Program-made: the position numbers and the translations under genes
The notes under the pieces: model-generated
Database searches by the model: none
What the model was told of the DNA's origin: nothing
Seen by the model: the letters and a program-made list of their open reading frames with translations, nothing else
Part shown: positions 26,801 to 35,918 of the stretch, one piece after another
How positions within the stretch are numbered: position 1 is the stretch's first letter
Layout of the letters: the number at the start of each line of letters is the position of its first letter
DNA from: JANNMJ01 sp031425525
Lineage (GTDB): Bacteria > Bacteroidota > Bacteroidia > Cytophagales > Hymenobacteraceae
DNA length: 64,000 nucleotides
Reading direction: 5' to 3'
Assembly (NCBI GenBank): GCA_031425525.1
Contig: JANPJM010000030.1
Location: 1 to 64,000, forward strand

Positions 26801-29800
26801 TCAATCAACTAGATGCCAACGGGGTGGCCGTGATTACGGCCGCCTCGGTGCTGCCGACCATCACCGGGCCGTCTACTTCGCTCGACGGACGCACGCAGTC
26901 GTTCAACCTCAACAACCCCAACAACGCGGCGCTGGCCGTGGCCACCACCGCCGGCACGGGTGCTACGGCCGTTACGGCCCTCAACGGGCTCGAAGTGCAG
27001 CTAGTAGGCAATGGCGCGCTGGCCGTCGGGCTCGACGCGACGAGCGCCGCCACGGCGTTCCGGTTGGCGGGCTTCGCGGTTTACGGCTTCGGGGTGAATG
27101 CTGCCGGTACCGATGCCGACGTGCGTTCGGCGGCGGCCACCACGCTCATCACCCAAAACGCCATTGGTACGTCGGCCGTGACCTTTGCCGACCCCGGCGC
27201 CGGGCGTTCGCTTGGTGCGCACGTGCTGCTGACGGCGGGCACGGGCGCGCAAATTACCCAAAACCTGATCGGGTACGGCAACGGCGCCGGTATCCGCACG
27301 CTACCGTCGGGCGTCACCATCACGGGCAACCGCGTGGTGAGCAACGGCATTTACGCCGCCCTCAACCAGGATGGCCTCGATGTGCAGGGCTCCGGCGCAA
27401 CCATCACCGGCAACCTTTTGACCGATAACGGCGCCGCCGGCCTGGAACTCGGCAGCAGCCCCGGCGCGGCCACCGTTTCGAACAACACCATCACGGGCAG
27501 CGGTCGGTTCGGCACGCGCTCGGCGGGGATTCGCGTCGGCGGCACGCTCTCAATCATTTCGCTGAACATCGTCAGCGGTTCGTACGGCGCGGGGGTGCTG
27601 GTAATTGCCACGGCCACCCAAAACCGCCTTTCGCAGAACCACATCTTCAACAACGGGACGGTTACGGGGCTGCCGGCCACGCCCGCTACCGGCCAGCTCG
27701 GGATCGACCTGCTGAGTGCCGCCGACAACCAGCAAACCGGCACAGCGCCGTTTATCACCGTCAACGATGCAGCCGACGCCGATGGCGGCGGCAACGGCCT
27801 CGCCAACTTCCCGATTCTCTCGACGGTTGCCGTCACGGGCAGCACGCTCACGGTGACGGGTTTCGCGCGGCCGAATACGGTGGTCGAGTTCTTCATCGCT
27901 TCGCCGAGTGCCTCGGGGTTCGGCGAAGGCACGGAATACCTGGTTACACGCACCGAAAACACCGTCGATGACACCGACGCCGGCACCGGCACCTACGGTC
28001 CGGCCATCATCAACGGCCTGAGCCAAGGTACCGACAACACCAACCGCTTCACGTTCTCGCTGCCGTTTGCCACCCTCACGGTGGCGCAGCAAAATGCGAT
28101 TATGCTGAACGGGCTGGCGGCCACCGGCACACTCTCGAATGCTACCTCGGAATTCAGTGGCAACGCCGTTTTCCTGCGGATTGAAGGGACGGTTTTTGAG
28201 GACATCAACTACGGCGGCGGCGCTGGGCGCGATTTCGCGACCGCCAACACAAGCGCCACCGCGTCGGGCTTCGCAAGCGGCGTCGTGGGTCGGCCGAACG
28301 CCCGCGTCGAACTCTACGACAACACCGGCACCCTCGTGCAGGCCACCACCACCGATGCTGCCGGTGTCTACCGTCTGACGGGCGTCACGCCCGCCACCAA
28401 CCACACCGTGCGGGTCGTGAACAATACGGTGCTGTCGGCGCGGCCGGGGGCTACCGCCGGCCTGTCGCCGGTGCAAACGTTCATCGTGCGCAACGGCACG
28501 GCCGACGCCAACCGCGTGGGCGGTGAAGCACCGGAAAGAATAGATGCTCCTGCTTCGGGCGCGGCACCCACGACGCTCATCGAGCTTGTTGGCCTCAACC
28601 CCAGCGGCGGCGACAATACGGCGTTCGTCGATCTGGTCGCGATTGGTGGCGCGCCGTCGGCCATCCTGAACCCGTCGTTCGAGACGCCTTCGCAGGGCGG
28701 CGGCTTCTCCTATAACACGGCCGGCGCGAGCTGGACTTTCGTCGGGCAATCAGGACTGGCGGCCAACGGGTCGGCGTTCGGCCCGCCGGCGCCTCCCGGT
28801 GGCTCGCAGGTAGCATTTGTGCAGGGCACGGGCGTGGCTTCGCAAACCATCAGCTTGCCGCCCGGCACGTATACCCTGACCCTGCAAGCCGCCCAGCGGG
28901 CGTGCTGCTCGGCCACCAATAATCAGCGGATCGAAGTGCGGGTAAACGGCGTGGCCGTGGGCTCGATTCAGCCTATCGTGGGTAGTGGCTACCAATTGCT
29001 CACGAGCAGCGCCTTTACCATCGGGGCGGCGCCCGCCGTGACGCTTGCCTCGCTCAACACGGCCACCACCATTGCGCAGAGTCAGGCGCCGGTGGCGGTC
29101 GGGTCGAGCAACGTGCTGGGCGTCGATTTTGGGTATTCCTTCGATGTCGTCTGCAACACCACCAACGGGGACCAAGGCTCGCTGCGGCAGTTTCTGGTGA
29201 ACGCCAACACGCTCGGTAACGCCAACCTGGCGCAGGCCGGGCAGACGGCCGGCCGCGAGACGACGATCTTCATGATTCCGAGCGGCACGGCCGTGGCGGG
29301 GCTGCGCGCCGGCCTCGTGAACCAGCTCACGGGGGCCGTCGGCGATTCGCGCGCCATCATTCAGTTGCCGATCAGCGGGGTGGCGCTTCCGCTGACCGAT
29401 GCCGGTACCACCATCGATGGCATCACCCAGACGAACAACGTGGGCAACACCAACACCGGCACGCTCGGCTCGACGGAGTTCGTCGGGGCGGATGCGCTGG
29501 CAGTTGTGCCGGCCAACCAGACGGAAGTGGAAATCGTGGGCAACACCGGCGTAGGTGCCGTGTTGAGCCTGACGGGCGCCAACGGCACCGTGCGCAACGT
29601 AGCCGTGCGCGGCGGTAATCAGTCGATTCAGCTTACGGGCGCCGCCACCGGCTACCTGATCGAAAACAATCTGATCGGCACGAGCGCCATCGCGTATCAG
29701 TGGGAAAACGACGCCACGGTTTCGGGTAATTTCGGGATCGGGATTACGGGCACCGCAGTCGGCACGATTCAGAACAACCTCGTCGGCTTCACCGGCAATT

Positions 29801-32800
29801 CGGGCATCGACATCGATAACGGTCTCGCCACGGTGGCCGTCACCACGATTCAGGGCAACCAGTTCAACCAGAACGGCTACACCTCGGCCGGCGGCGACGG
29901 TATTTCGCTCGGCGACTCCGGCGGATCGGGGCCGATGCTCATCCAGGGTAACCTCTTCACGCGTTCCAACTCGAGCGCCGTGCAGTTCGAGATTCAGCAG
30001 ACCTCCATCTCGCAGGTACTCAACAACACGATGGTCTCGTGCGGGAAGGGCGGCGCGGGCGCGGCGCTGTCGTCGTTGGAAGGTTCGGCCATCTGCTACC
30101 TCCAGCGCAACGGCGCCCGGCGCGGCACCCAGGCCGATGTGATCTCGAAGAACGTGATCGTCGATACCCAGGCGTCGGCCATCGTGGTGGGCTACGGGCA
30201 GTCGAACGTGACGATTTCGCAGAACTCGATCTTCAACTCCGGCACCATTGCCATCGACCTCGTTTTCAACCCCAATGCCTACGTGGGCGGCCCTGGTTCG
30301 GGCGCCGTCGAGTACGGCTCCGGCGACGGCGTGAGCCTCAACGAAGGCACCATCGGCACGCCGCCCACCGCCCTCCCCAACCGGGGCACCGATTACTCGG
30401 TGCTGGCGTCGCTCGACATTCTGAGCGGCAACATGATCATCGAGGGTTTTTCGCGCCCCGGCGCTACCATCGAGTTGTTCGTGCCTGCCCTCGACCCTAC
30501 GCGCTTCGGCGAGGGGCGCACCTTCCTGTACGCGCGGGTGGAAGGCTCCGTCGATGACACCAACGGTGGCACGGGGGCTTATGGCCCCGGCGCCGTCAAT
30601 ACGTTGCTGCAAGGCAGCGACGCCGCCGCCAACCGCTTCACGTTCACGGTGCCGTTCAGCACGCTGCCAGCGAGTGTGCAGGCCGCCATTCTCACGAACG
30701 GTCTGACTTCCACGGCGACCATCAACGGCAACACCTCCGAGTTTTCGGGCGATGTGACGCTGCGCGCCAACGTGTACGCTACCATCACGCCGGCCGCCAC
30801 GCCGGTGGCCGGCGGCACCACCGGCCAATTCGATGTGGTGTTCGGCAACTTCGGGCCTTCTTCGGCCACGGGCATCACGGCGGTGGTGCAACTCCCGACG
30901 GGCTTAGGCGCGGGGGTGGTTGCTACAAACGGCGGCGTGTACAACAACTCGACCGGCGTAGTGACCTACACCGGCCTCACGCAACTGCTCAGCGGCCAGA
31001 CACTTACTTCGGCCATTACGTACCCGCAGCCCCTCACGCAGGGCGCCGTCACGGGTACGGCGAGCATCAGCACCGTTACCAACGAAAACGGCCAGTTTTC
31101 GGATAACGTCCGGACGGCTACCATCGTCACGGCGCAAAGCTTCGACCTCACCACCACCCTCAACGGCCCCGCCACGGCGGTGCCGGGCGCGCTGGTCACG
31201 TACGGCGTCATCACGCGGAACCTCGGCCCCACATCGGCGGCCAACGTCGTGCAAACTGTGCAGCTCCCGACCGGCCTGGCCGATGTGTTCGTGACCAACG
31301 GCGGTACCTACAATTCGGGCACCGGCGTAGTGACCTTCCCCGCCATTCCGGGCCTGGCCAGCGGGCAGCGGCGCAACAATGCCATCTCGTTTCTGGCGCC
31401 GGCCGCTACGTTCAACCTGACGGCCGATGTCACGCCGCTCACGGGCGATGTAAACACCGCCAACAACACCACCGCCGTTCCGCTGACCACCACCGTGAGC
31501 GGGGTGGCCGGCCCCCCGGCCAACGTGTTCGTGGAGGTAACCAACAACGCCCCCACTGCCGGGGTGGCACCGGGCGCGCCCGTGACATTCAACGTGACCC
31601 AAGGCAACTACGGCCCGCAGACGGCGACCAACGTGGTCACGCGGCTGGCCTTGCAGCCGGGCCTGACGGGGGTCGTGGTCAGCGGTTTCGGGCTGTACAG
31701 CAGCACTACCGGCCTCGTGACGTGGCCGCTCGTGGCAAGCCAGCTTACCTCCGCCACTCCGCTGACCTACACGGCTACGTTCAACGCGCCCGCCAGCGGC
31801 TTGCTGACCGGCACCGCCAGCGTGACCACCACCGCCGCCGACCCCGTGCCCGCCAACAACGTGGCCACCACGGAAGTAACCATCAATAATCCCAACATCA
31901 CTGATGTGCGGATTACGCTCGATGGGCCGGCGCGTGGCATTGCCGGGCAGCTTGCCACGTACACCGTGGTGACGACGAACGCCGGTTTCTCCGATGCCGC
32001 CGACGTGCGGCCCACGGTGGCGCTGCCCACCGGCCTGAGCGGTGTGGTGGTGAGCGGCGGCGGCACGTACAGCGCGCTTACGGGCATCGTGACGTTCCCC
32101 GTTACTGCATCGCTGGCGCCGGGTAACGCCCTAGTAAACTCCATTACGCTCACCACGCCCCTCAACGACGCCACCACGTTCCCGCTCGCGGCGAGCGTTT
32201 TCACGTCGTCTACGGAATTGGTGCCCGCCAACAACGTGGCGCGCGTCGCCACGCTGCTGCAAGCCTACGCCGATGTGGAAGTGCTACTGACCGGCCCGCC
32301 CACCAGCACCGTGGGCTCGCAGATTACGTACGTCGTGACGACCCGCAACAACGGCCCGGCCGTCTCGAACGGCCACACCCTCACGGTGCAGTTGCCGTCG
32401 AGCCTGGCGGGCGTGACGGTGGTCGGTGGCGGTTCCTACAACTCGATGTCGGGTTTGGTGACGTTTACGGCCGTGGCCAATCAGCTGCCGACGGCGAACG
32501 GCTCGCTGGTGCGCACGATCACGTTTACGGCCCCCGACCGCTCGTTCGTGACGCCCACGGCTTCGCTGACGATTACCGGTTCCGACGACCCGATCACGAC
32601 GAACAACCTCGCCGTGTTCACTACCGCCATTGCCACGCCCACGGTGCTGCGCGCCGATGTGGGCACCACCGTAACGGCGAGTGTGCCAACGCAAACGGCC
32701 GGTTTGCCGATCACCTTTACCGTGAACACCACCAACGCCGGCCCCAACCCCGCCACCAGCCCGGTGCAGCAGCTCGCGTTGCGCCCCGGCCTGACGGGCG

Positions 32801-34626
32801 TAGTGGTCGGGGGCGGCGGGACGTACGATACCAACACGGGCATCGTCACCTGGAACCCGGCAACCATCGCTTCCGGCAGCTTCACCACGAACACCGTTAC
32901 CGTGAACGCGCCCGGCTCCGGGCCGCTCCTGGCGACGGCCATCGCGTCGGCGGCCGAAACCGACCTGAACGTGCCCAACAACCGCGCGACCGCGAGCGTG
33001 ACCATCACGCCGGCCGCCGATGTGGTTGTGAACGTGAACGGCCGCAGCGTCACGGAGCCGGGGGCCGTGGTGACGTACTCCGTCACGACGCTCAACAGCG
33101 GCGCCTCGCCCGCCACGGGGGTCATCACGACGGTGCAGCTACCTACCGGCCTCACGGGGATGCTCATTACTGGCGGCGGTACCTATAACTCCCTGACGGG
33201 CCTCGTGACGTTCCCGACGCTGGGCGTGCAGCCCGTGGGCTCGGCGGGCGTGGTGACGAACACCATCACGTTCAACGCGCCGCTCACGAACTACTCGGCC
33301 AACGGGCTCGTCACCACGACCTCCACCGACCCCGTGCCCGGCAACAACACCGACGTACAGCTCACCTCGACGAGTGTCAATCGCAAGCCGATAGCCTTCG
33401 ATGTGGTGAATACGTTGCAGGCACCGCGCGGCGAAACCTCGACCGATGATTTGCTGATTTCTCCGCTCCTCGGCACCGACCCTGATGGCAGCGTTGTCTC
33501 GTTCACGGTTCGGAGTCTGCCGGCGCCTACCCAAGGAGTGCTGACGCTCGGCGGCACGCCGGTAACGGTCAGTCAGGTGCTGACGTTGGCGCAAGGGTCG
33601 CTGCTGGAGTTTGAGCCGGCGGCCGGGTTTGCGGGCAACGCCTTCTTCACGTATTCGGCCACCGACAACCTCGGGGCCGTGGGCAATACCGCGATCTACA
33701 CCATTCCGGTGGGCCGCGACAACGCCTCGCTCTATACCAATTCGCCGGTGCTGGGCGGCATGACGCCGTACGTCGTCAATTCGCCGATAGCGACCGTCTT
33801 CGATGCCAACGGCGGCGAGTACGCCACCGGCCCGGTGGTCAGCGACAACGGTACGCGTTCGGTGTTCCTGGCGCCGCTGAGTGCGCCTTTACCGGCGGGC
33901 ACGGCCCTCGATGCTGTCACGGGGCGGCTGTTCGTCTCGAACCCGCTGCTGCTCGTGGCCGGCACCTACACCGTCACGATCACCACCATCGACGAGTTCG
34001 CTGGTGAAACCACCCAACCCGTGACGTTCACCATCGGCAACAACCCATTACCGGTGGAGCTGCGCACGTTTACGGCGCGTGCCTCAGGCCTCGACGGCGT
34101 GCTGGCCTGGACGACCGCCTCGGAGAAGAACAACGCCTACTTCGCCGTCGAGCGCTCGCGCGATGGCGGGCGTACCTTCGCCGAGATCGGCCGGCGCACG
34201 GGCGCGGGCACCACGCCCGTGCCGCAGGAATACGCCCTGACCGATAGCGGCGTGGGCCGCACGGCGGGCACGGTATACTACCGCTTGCGGCAGGTGGATA
34301 CCGATGGGAAGTTCTCGTTCTCCGACGTGCGGGCCATCGCCTTCACGGGTGGCGTAGTGGGCGGCCCGCTGACGGCCTACCCCAACCCGGTGGCGGGCGG
34401 GGCGGATGCCACGCTGACGGTAGCCTTCGACGGCCAGGTAGCGGGTAGCTACGCCCTGACGCTCTATGATGCGGCGGGCCGGGCGGTGCTGACGGCGGCG
34501 CACGCGGTAGGCGCGGGTGCCGAGGCGGCGCAACTGGCCGTGGGCACGTTGCCGGCGGGTACGTACACGCTGCGCGTGACGAGCGCCGAAGGGTATAACT
34601 CGACCCTGCGCGTGGTGCGCCAGTAA
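23830..34626 (+). CDS. Giant T9SS-exported protein: SdrD-B-like, beta-helix and DUF11 repeats
   Basis: 3,598 residues. The signal peptide is unusually far in (hydrophobic VLTLLVGALGLLPLASSAQ at about 37-55). Three large modules follow, each opening with a B-like domain (SGLVYEDAWYGGGAGR near residue 57, GTVFEDVNYGGGVGR near 762, GTVFEDINYGGGAGR near 1452), then a GSLRQFxxNAN motif and a right-handed beta-helix-like region rich in NxIxG turns. From about 2315 there are seven DUF11 repeats (VTYxVxTxNxGPxxA). A cadherin/Ig-like stretch (about 3180-3300), then the NPLPVELRTFTARASGL module and type A T9SS sorting domain (LTAYPNPVAGG ... PAGTYTLRVTS) end it. Likely a surface fibre or adhesin; function inferred from modules only. 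Confidence 0.87.
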   Translation: MLQPLLRSIFSVLSSPRLSQDVCAGEPALSTARCRGVLTLLVGALGLLPLASSAQTISGLVYEDAWYGGGAGRAWPGAAGSGFTARDGARVELYNFTTNAGGAFVAAVNTAGGGLYSFSGANVVNGNQYRVRVVNGSVQSARTGWVNTLTPVSTYAGNDADAINRVGGPTPELTDPGNNAASTLATIVGEAALSNQFTATAGTVGNVNFGFNFDVVVSVRPNGLGSLRQFVTNANALSNIAPATIAQVGQTAGQEVSIFMIPDGLAHPGLLAAPAGPVSALTGGLATITITNSAADALPIIIADNTVIDGTTQTANIGNTNTGTLGLAGTAVGTGPDGVAATGDELTLSGVAAPEVEIVGYGGNSGAGNSPSAIRVNAAGVRVRGLGIRFFNTAAVTSLAAANCAGMVVEDNLFGVPTSLVVPTNNTRLGQGVALLGIVAGGGTGPIIRRNLIAGTRFEAVVINGSDQNNVISGALVENNEIRLAGSGNNTTPNPTGAAIFGTGQFGALTVQRNLIGVANTTGDYNGIGVTYTSVNAGGGSVNANNFLNNTLTATAGNGVLVAGGAAESANKFGTIGRNVITGGDFDGVRMTATGAIYVITRNSISGNAGLGIDLVGTAGVDLNDNGDGDGGPNGLLNFPVIEYATVVGTNLQIGGWARNNSIIELFRNAAPDGSGFGEGLTYLTSVTESISDLDGTVSSYGPAAVNGVAQGQDNTTRFRFVVPLPAGLAAGDFLSATATLPGANSTSEFGGRIQVASILQGTVFEDVNYGGGVGRTYAVANTSATASGFAAGVIRRQNAIVERYTSGGVLIDTARTNANGIYTFRTVAGGITYTLRVVNSSVTSARAGYVSTLLPVQTYNGTTDRVGGEAPQLVDAPANNPAAPVTLASLTTGTATPQSLANVTATAAISGVDFGFNFDLIVSTRDAGQGSLRQFITNANALGNEALLAQSGSTRSALNGATQALVAQREASIFMIPNGTAQNGLRVGLVNQLDANGVAVITAASVLPTITGPSTSLDGRTQSFNLNNPNNAALAVATTAGTGATAVTALNGLEVQLVGNGALAVGLDATSAATAFRLAGFAVYGFGVNAAGTDADVRSAAATTLITQNAIGTSAVTFADPGAGRSLGAHVLLTAGTGAQITQNLIGYGNGAGIRTLPSGVTITGNRVVSNGIYAALNQDGLDVQGSGATITGNLLTDNGAAGLELGSSPGAATVSNNTITGSGRFGTRSAGIRVGGTLSIISLNIVSGSYGAGVLVIATATQNRLSQNHIFNNGTVTGLPATPATGQLGIDLLSAADNQQTGTAPFITVNDAADADGGGNGLANFPILSTVAVTGSTLTVTGFARPNTVVEFFIASPSASGFGEGTEYLVTRTENTVDDTDAGTGTYGPAIINGLSQGTDNTNRFTFSLPFATLTVAQQNAIMLNGLAATGTLSNATSEFSGNAVFLRIEGTVFEDINYGGGAGRDFATANTSATASGFASGVVGRPNARVELYDNTGTLVQATTTDAAGVYRLTGVTPATNHTVRVVNNTVLSARPGATAGLSPVQTFIVRNGTADANRVGGEAPERIDAPASGAAPTTLIELVGLNPSGGDNTAFVDLVAIGGAPSAILNPSFETPSQGGGFSYNTAGASWTFVGQSGLAANGSAFGPPAPPGGSQVAFVQGTGVASQTISLPPGTYTLTLQAAQRACCSATNNQRIEVRVNGVAVGSIQPIVGSGYQLLTSSAFTIGAAPAVTLASLNTATTIAQSQAPVAVGSSNVLGVDFGYSFDVVCNTTNGDQGSLRQFLVNANTLGNANLAQAGQTAGRETTIFMIPSGTAVAGLRAGLVNQLTGAVGDSRAIIQLPISGVALPLTDAGTTIDGITQTNNVGNTNTGTLGSTEFVGADALAVVPANQTEVEIVGNTGVGAVLSLTGANGTVRNVAVRGGNQSIQLTGAATGYLIENNLIGTSAIAYQWENDATVSGNFGIGITGTAVGTIQNNLVGFTGNSGIDIDNGLATVAVTTIQGNQFNQNGYTSAGGDGISLGDSGGSGPMLIQGNLFTRSNSSAVQFEIQQTSISQVLNNTMVSCGKGGAGAALSSLEGSAICYLQRNGARRGTQADVISKNVIVDTQASAIVVGYGQSNVTISQNSIFNSGTIAIDLVFNPNAYVGGPGSGAVEYGSGDGVSLNEGTIGTPPTALPNRGTDYSVLASLDILSGNMIIEGFSRPGATIELFVPALDPTRFGEGRTFLYARVEGSVDDTNGGTGAYGPGAVNTLLQGSDAAANRFTFTVPFSTLPASVQAAILTNGLTSTATINGNTSEFSGDVTLRANVYATITPAATPVAGGTTGQFDVVFGNFGPSSATGITAVVQLPTGLGAGVVATNGGVYNNSTGVVTYTGLTQLLSGQTLTSAITYPQPLTQGAVTGTASISTVTNENGQFSDNVRTATIVTAQSFDLTTTLNGPATAVPGALVTYGVITRNLGPTSAANVVQTVQLPTGLADVFVTNGGTYNSGTGVVTFPAIPGLASGQRRNNAISFLAPAATFNLTADVTPLTGDVNTANNTTAVPLTTTVSGVAGPPANVFVEVTNNAPTAGVAPGAPVTFNVTQGNYGPQTATNVVTRLALQPGLTGVVVSGFGLYSSTTGLVTWPLVASQLTSATPLTYTATFNAPASGLLTGTASVTTTAADPVPANNVATTEVTINNPNITDVRITLDGPARGIAGQLATYTVVTTNAGFSDAADVRPTVALPTGLSGVVVSGGGTYSALTGIVTFPVTASLAPGNALVNSITLTTPLNDATTFPLAASVFTSSTELVPANNVARVATLLQAYADVEVLLTGPPTSTVGSQITYVVTTRNNGPAVSNGHTLTVQLPSSLAGVTVVGGGSYNSMSGLVTFTAVANQLPTANGSLVRTITFTAPDRSFVTPTASLTITGSDDPITTNNLAVFTTAIATPTVLRADVGTTVTASVPTQTAGLPITFTVNTTNAGPNPATSPVQQLALRPGLTGVVVGGGGTYDTNTGIVTWNPATIASGSFTTNTVTVNAPGSGPLLATAIASAAETDLNVPNNRATASVTITPAADVVVNVNGRSVTEPGAVVTYSVTTLNSGASPATGVITTVQLPTGLTGMLITGGGTYNSLTGLVTFPTLGVQPVGSAGVVTNTITFNAPLTNYSANGLVTTTSTDPVPGNNTDVQLTSTSVNRKPIAFDVVNTLQAPRGETSTDDLLISPLLGTDPDGSVVSFTVRSLPAPTQGVLTLGGTPVTVSQVLTLAQGSLLEFEPAAGFAGNAFFTYSATDNLGAVGNTAIYTIPVGRDNASLYTNSPVLGGMTPYVVNSPIATVFDANGGEYATGPVVSDNGTRSVFLAPLSAPLPAGTALDAVTGRLFVSNPLLLVAGTYTVTITTIDEFAGETTQPVTFTIGNNPLPVELRTFTARASGLDGVLAWTTASEKNNAYFAVERSRDGGRTFAEIGRRTGAGTTPVPQEYALTDSGVGRTAGTVYYRLRQVDTDGKFSFSDVRAIAFTGGVVGGPLTAYPNPVAGGADATLTVAFDGQVAGSYALTLYDAAGRAVLTAAHAVGAGAEAAQLAVGTLPAGTYTLRVTSAEGYNSTLRVVRQ

Positions 34627-34704
34627 GCAGGTTGCGGCTGTAGACTGCTGCAAGTGATTGATAACCGAAACCGCCCCGTCGAGCAAGCTGCTCGGCGGGG
34701 CGGT
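34042..34704 (+). repeat. Shared 3' module and terminator, copy 1
   Basis: From the codons for NPLPVELRTF to the end of the terminator this 663-base stretch matches 45168-45830 in length and nearly in sequence. By eye the 194 encoded residues differ at seven positions, and the 78 bases after the stop differ at only a few. It is a direct repeat about 11.1 kb apart. Confidence 0.9.
34670..34704 (+). terminator. Terminator of the first giant gene
   Basis: accgccccg-tcgagc pairs with gctcg-gcggggcggt around a short aagct loop, 43 bases after the stop. The T run found in the second copy (45831-45834) is here replaced by tatacg. Confidence 0.75.
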
Positions 34705-34818
34705 ATACGTTTGGGGGAGGCGCAAGCGTTGGTGAGAAACGGGCGGCGCGTCGGGCAGGGGCTCATCGCGATTTACCGCCAACCGCTTAGCTACGGACAA
34801 GGTGATTCCCCTGCCTGA

Positions 34819-35130
34819 GTGTTCTGCACCAGCACGACCGACTTGTTTCCGTTCGGCCCGGTGGGCGTGTCCGATGCGCTCGAAGCGGACGGCAACATCA
34901 GCGTTTTCCCGAACCCCAGCGCCAGCGGCGCCTTCACGCTGCGCGTCGAAGGGCGGCGGGCGGCGGGCCGGTATCAAATTTTCGATGCCGTAGGGCGTTG
35001 CGTGGCAACCGGCACCATCGCGCACCCGGATACGGTACTCGACTTGCGGGCGCAGGCCGCCGGTGTGTATGCCCTACGCCTGACAACTCCCACGGGGCGG
35101 CCGGTTACGCGCCGGTTGGTGCGCTGGTAA
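34819..35130 (+). pseudogene. Orphan T9SS sorting-domain fragment
   Basis: A 103-codon frame opened by GTG right after an in-frame stop (TGA 34816-34818). It encodes VGVSDALEADGNISVFPNPS, then GRYQIFDAVGRCVATGTI and AAGVYALRLTTPTGRPVTRRL, which is a complete type A T9SS C-terminal sorting domain and nothing else. There is no signal peptide, so it cannot be exported as such. It is most likely the 3' remnant of a lost cargo gene. Its sequence is distinct from the tails of the two giants. Confidence 0.75.
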
Positions 35131-35164
35131 TACGCCGCGTGTAGCAACACCTCATCTCACCCCC

Positions 35165-35199
35165 AACGCCCACCGGAAACCTACTCTGGAGGGCGTTTG
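35165..35199 (+). terminator. Terminator after the orphan sorting-domain fragment
   Basis: aacgccc at 35165-35171 pairs with gggcgtt at 35191-35197, with ccgg/tctgga inside and a short T-rich end. It lies 35 bases after the fragment's stop, as if the fragment had kept its original 3' end. Confidence 0.5.
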
Positions 35200-35242
35200 C
35201 CGTCGGAGAAAACGCTCTTATCACCAGCATATGCAAAAATTA

Positions 35243-35545
35243 CTAATAAACCCAAGTTGCGAACTACGTCGGCCGCGTCCCCGTCAGGGGACACCGGTTG
35301 GTCGCCGGGGGCACCGCCCCCGGAAACACAACCGGTTGATACGTGCGTCCCCGTCAGCGGACACCGTTCGGTCGTGCGTGCGATGGGTGCGCTTCGCGTG
35401 GAGTACCGAAGGGTATCCCCTGACGGGGACAGCCGCGGGAATGGGCGGGCAAACCGGGGGCGGTGCCCCCGGCTACCGCAGGGTATCCCCTGATGGGGAT
35501 GCCCTGCGGTCACGATCAAAAGGAAGCCTGCAACTTGGGTTATTT
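35243..35545. repeat. Roughly 300-bp palindromic element built of four REP-like units
   Basis: Ends are inverted repeats: aataaacccaagttgc (35245-35260) against gcaacttgggttattt (35530-35545). Inside are two units on the plus strand (gcgtccccgtcaggggacac near 35276, gcgtccccgtcagcggacac near 35345) and two inverted ones (gtatcccctgacggggac near 35413, gtatcccctgatggggatgc near 35483). The outer units also share gccgggggcaccgcccccgg. The whole is symmetric about 35395. It encodes nothing recognisable. Confidence 0.75.
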
Positions 35546-35918
35546 AAATTCAGCCCCAAGCGGCGGCGGTAGGTAAGCCCACGGCGAGCCCTCACGCTAG
35601 CCACCTTCGTTATTAACCAACGGCATACCGCGTTTCGTCGAGCAAATCGTGCTGTTCATCTCCTAAAATAGGGGATTGGTCGGATGCTACTGCATAATTC
35701 CGGTACGTGATGCGTTGGCCGGATGTAATTTTGTGCCGGTACCGCCTGCATTGAAGCGGGCCGCTGAAGCCGTAGAGAGGGTGATGTTTTCGCTGGCTAG
35801 TCATTCAAAGTGAATCACATAGCCTTTTCGTAGTGCTTTTTTATTCTGCCTCCAAGTCGTCCGTGCGCTATGTCTGCCGGCTGCTGATGATTTCTTCCCC
35901 TCGTCAAGTCCAACGTAT

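Larger units (their letters stand above)
35131..35918. other. 788-bp intergenic region between tail fragment and second giant
   Basis: Holds a terminator (35165-35199), the palindromic element at 35243-35545, and an AT-richer leader (about 35600-35918) before the second giant gene. Small open frames here follow the palindrome or are unsupported. No clear -7 box was found. Confidence 0.6.

Noticed and set aside
24985..26808. 607-residue and similar long minus-strand frames under the first giant
   Set aside because: They follow the codon bias of the plus-strand gene and have no recognisable motifs.
35231..35572. 113-residue and 112-residue open frames on both strands
   Set aside because: They are readings of the palindromic repeat element; both strands give similar peptides because of the symmetry.
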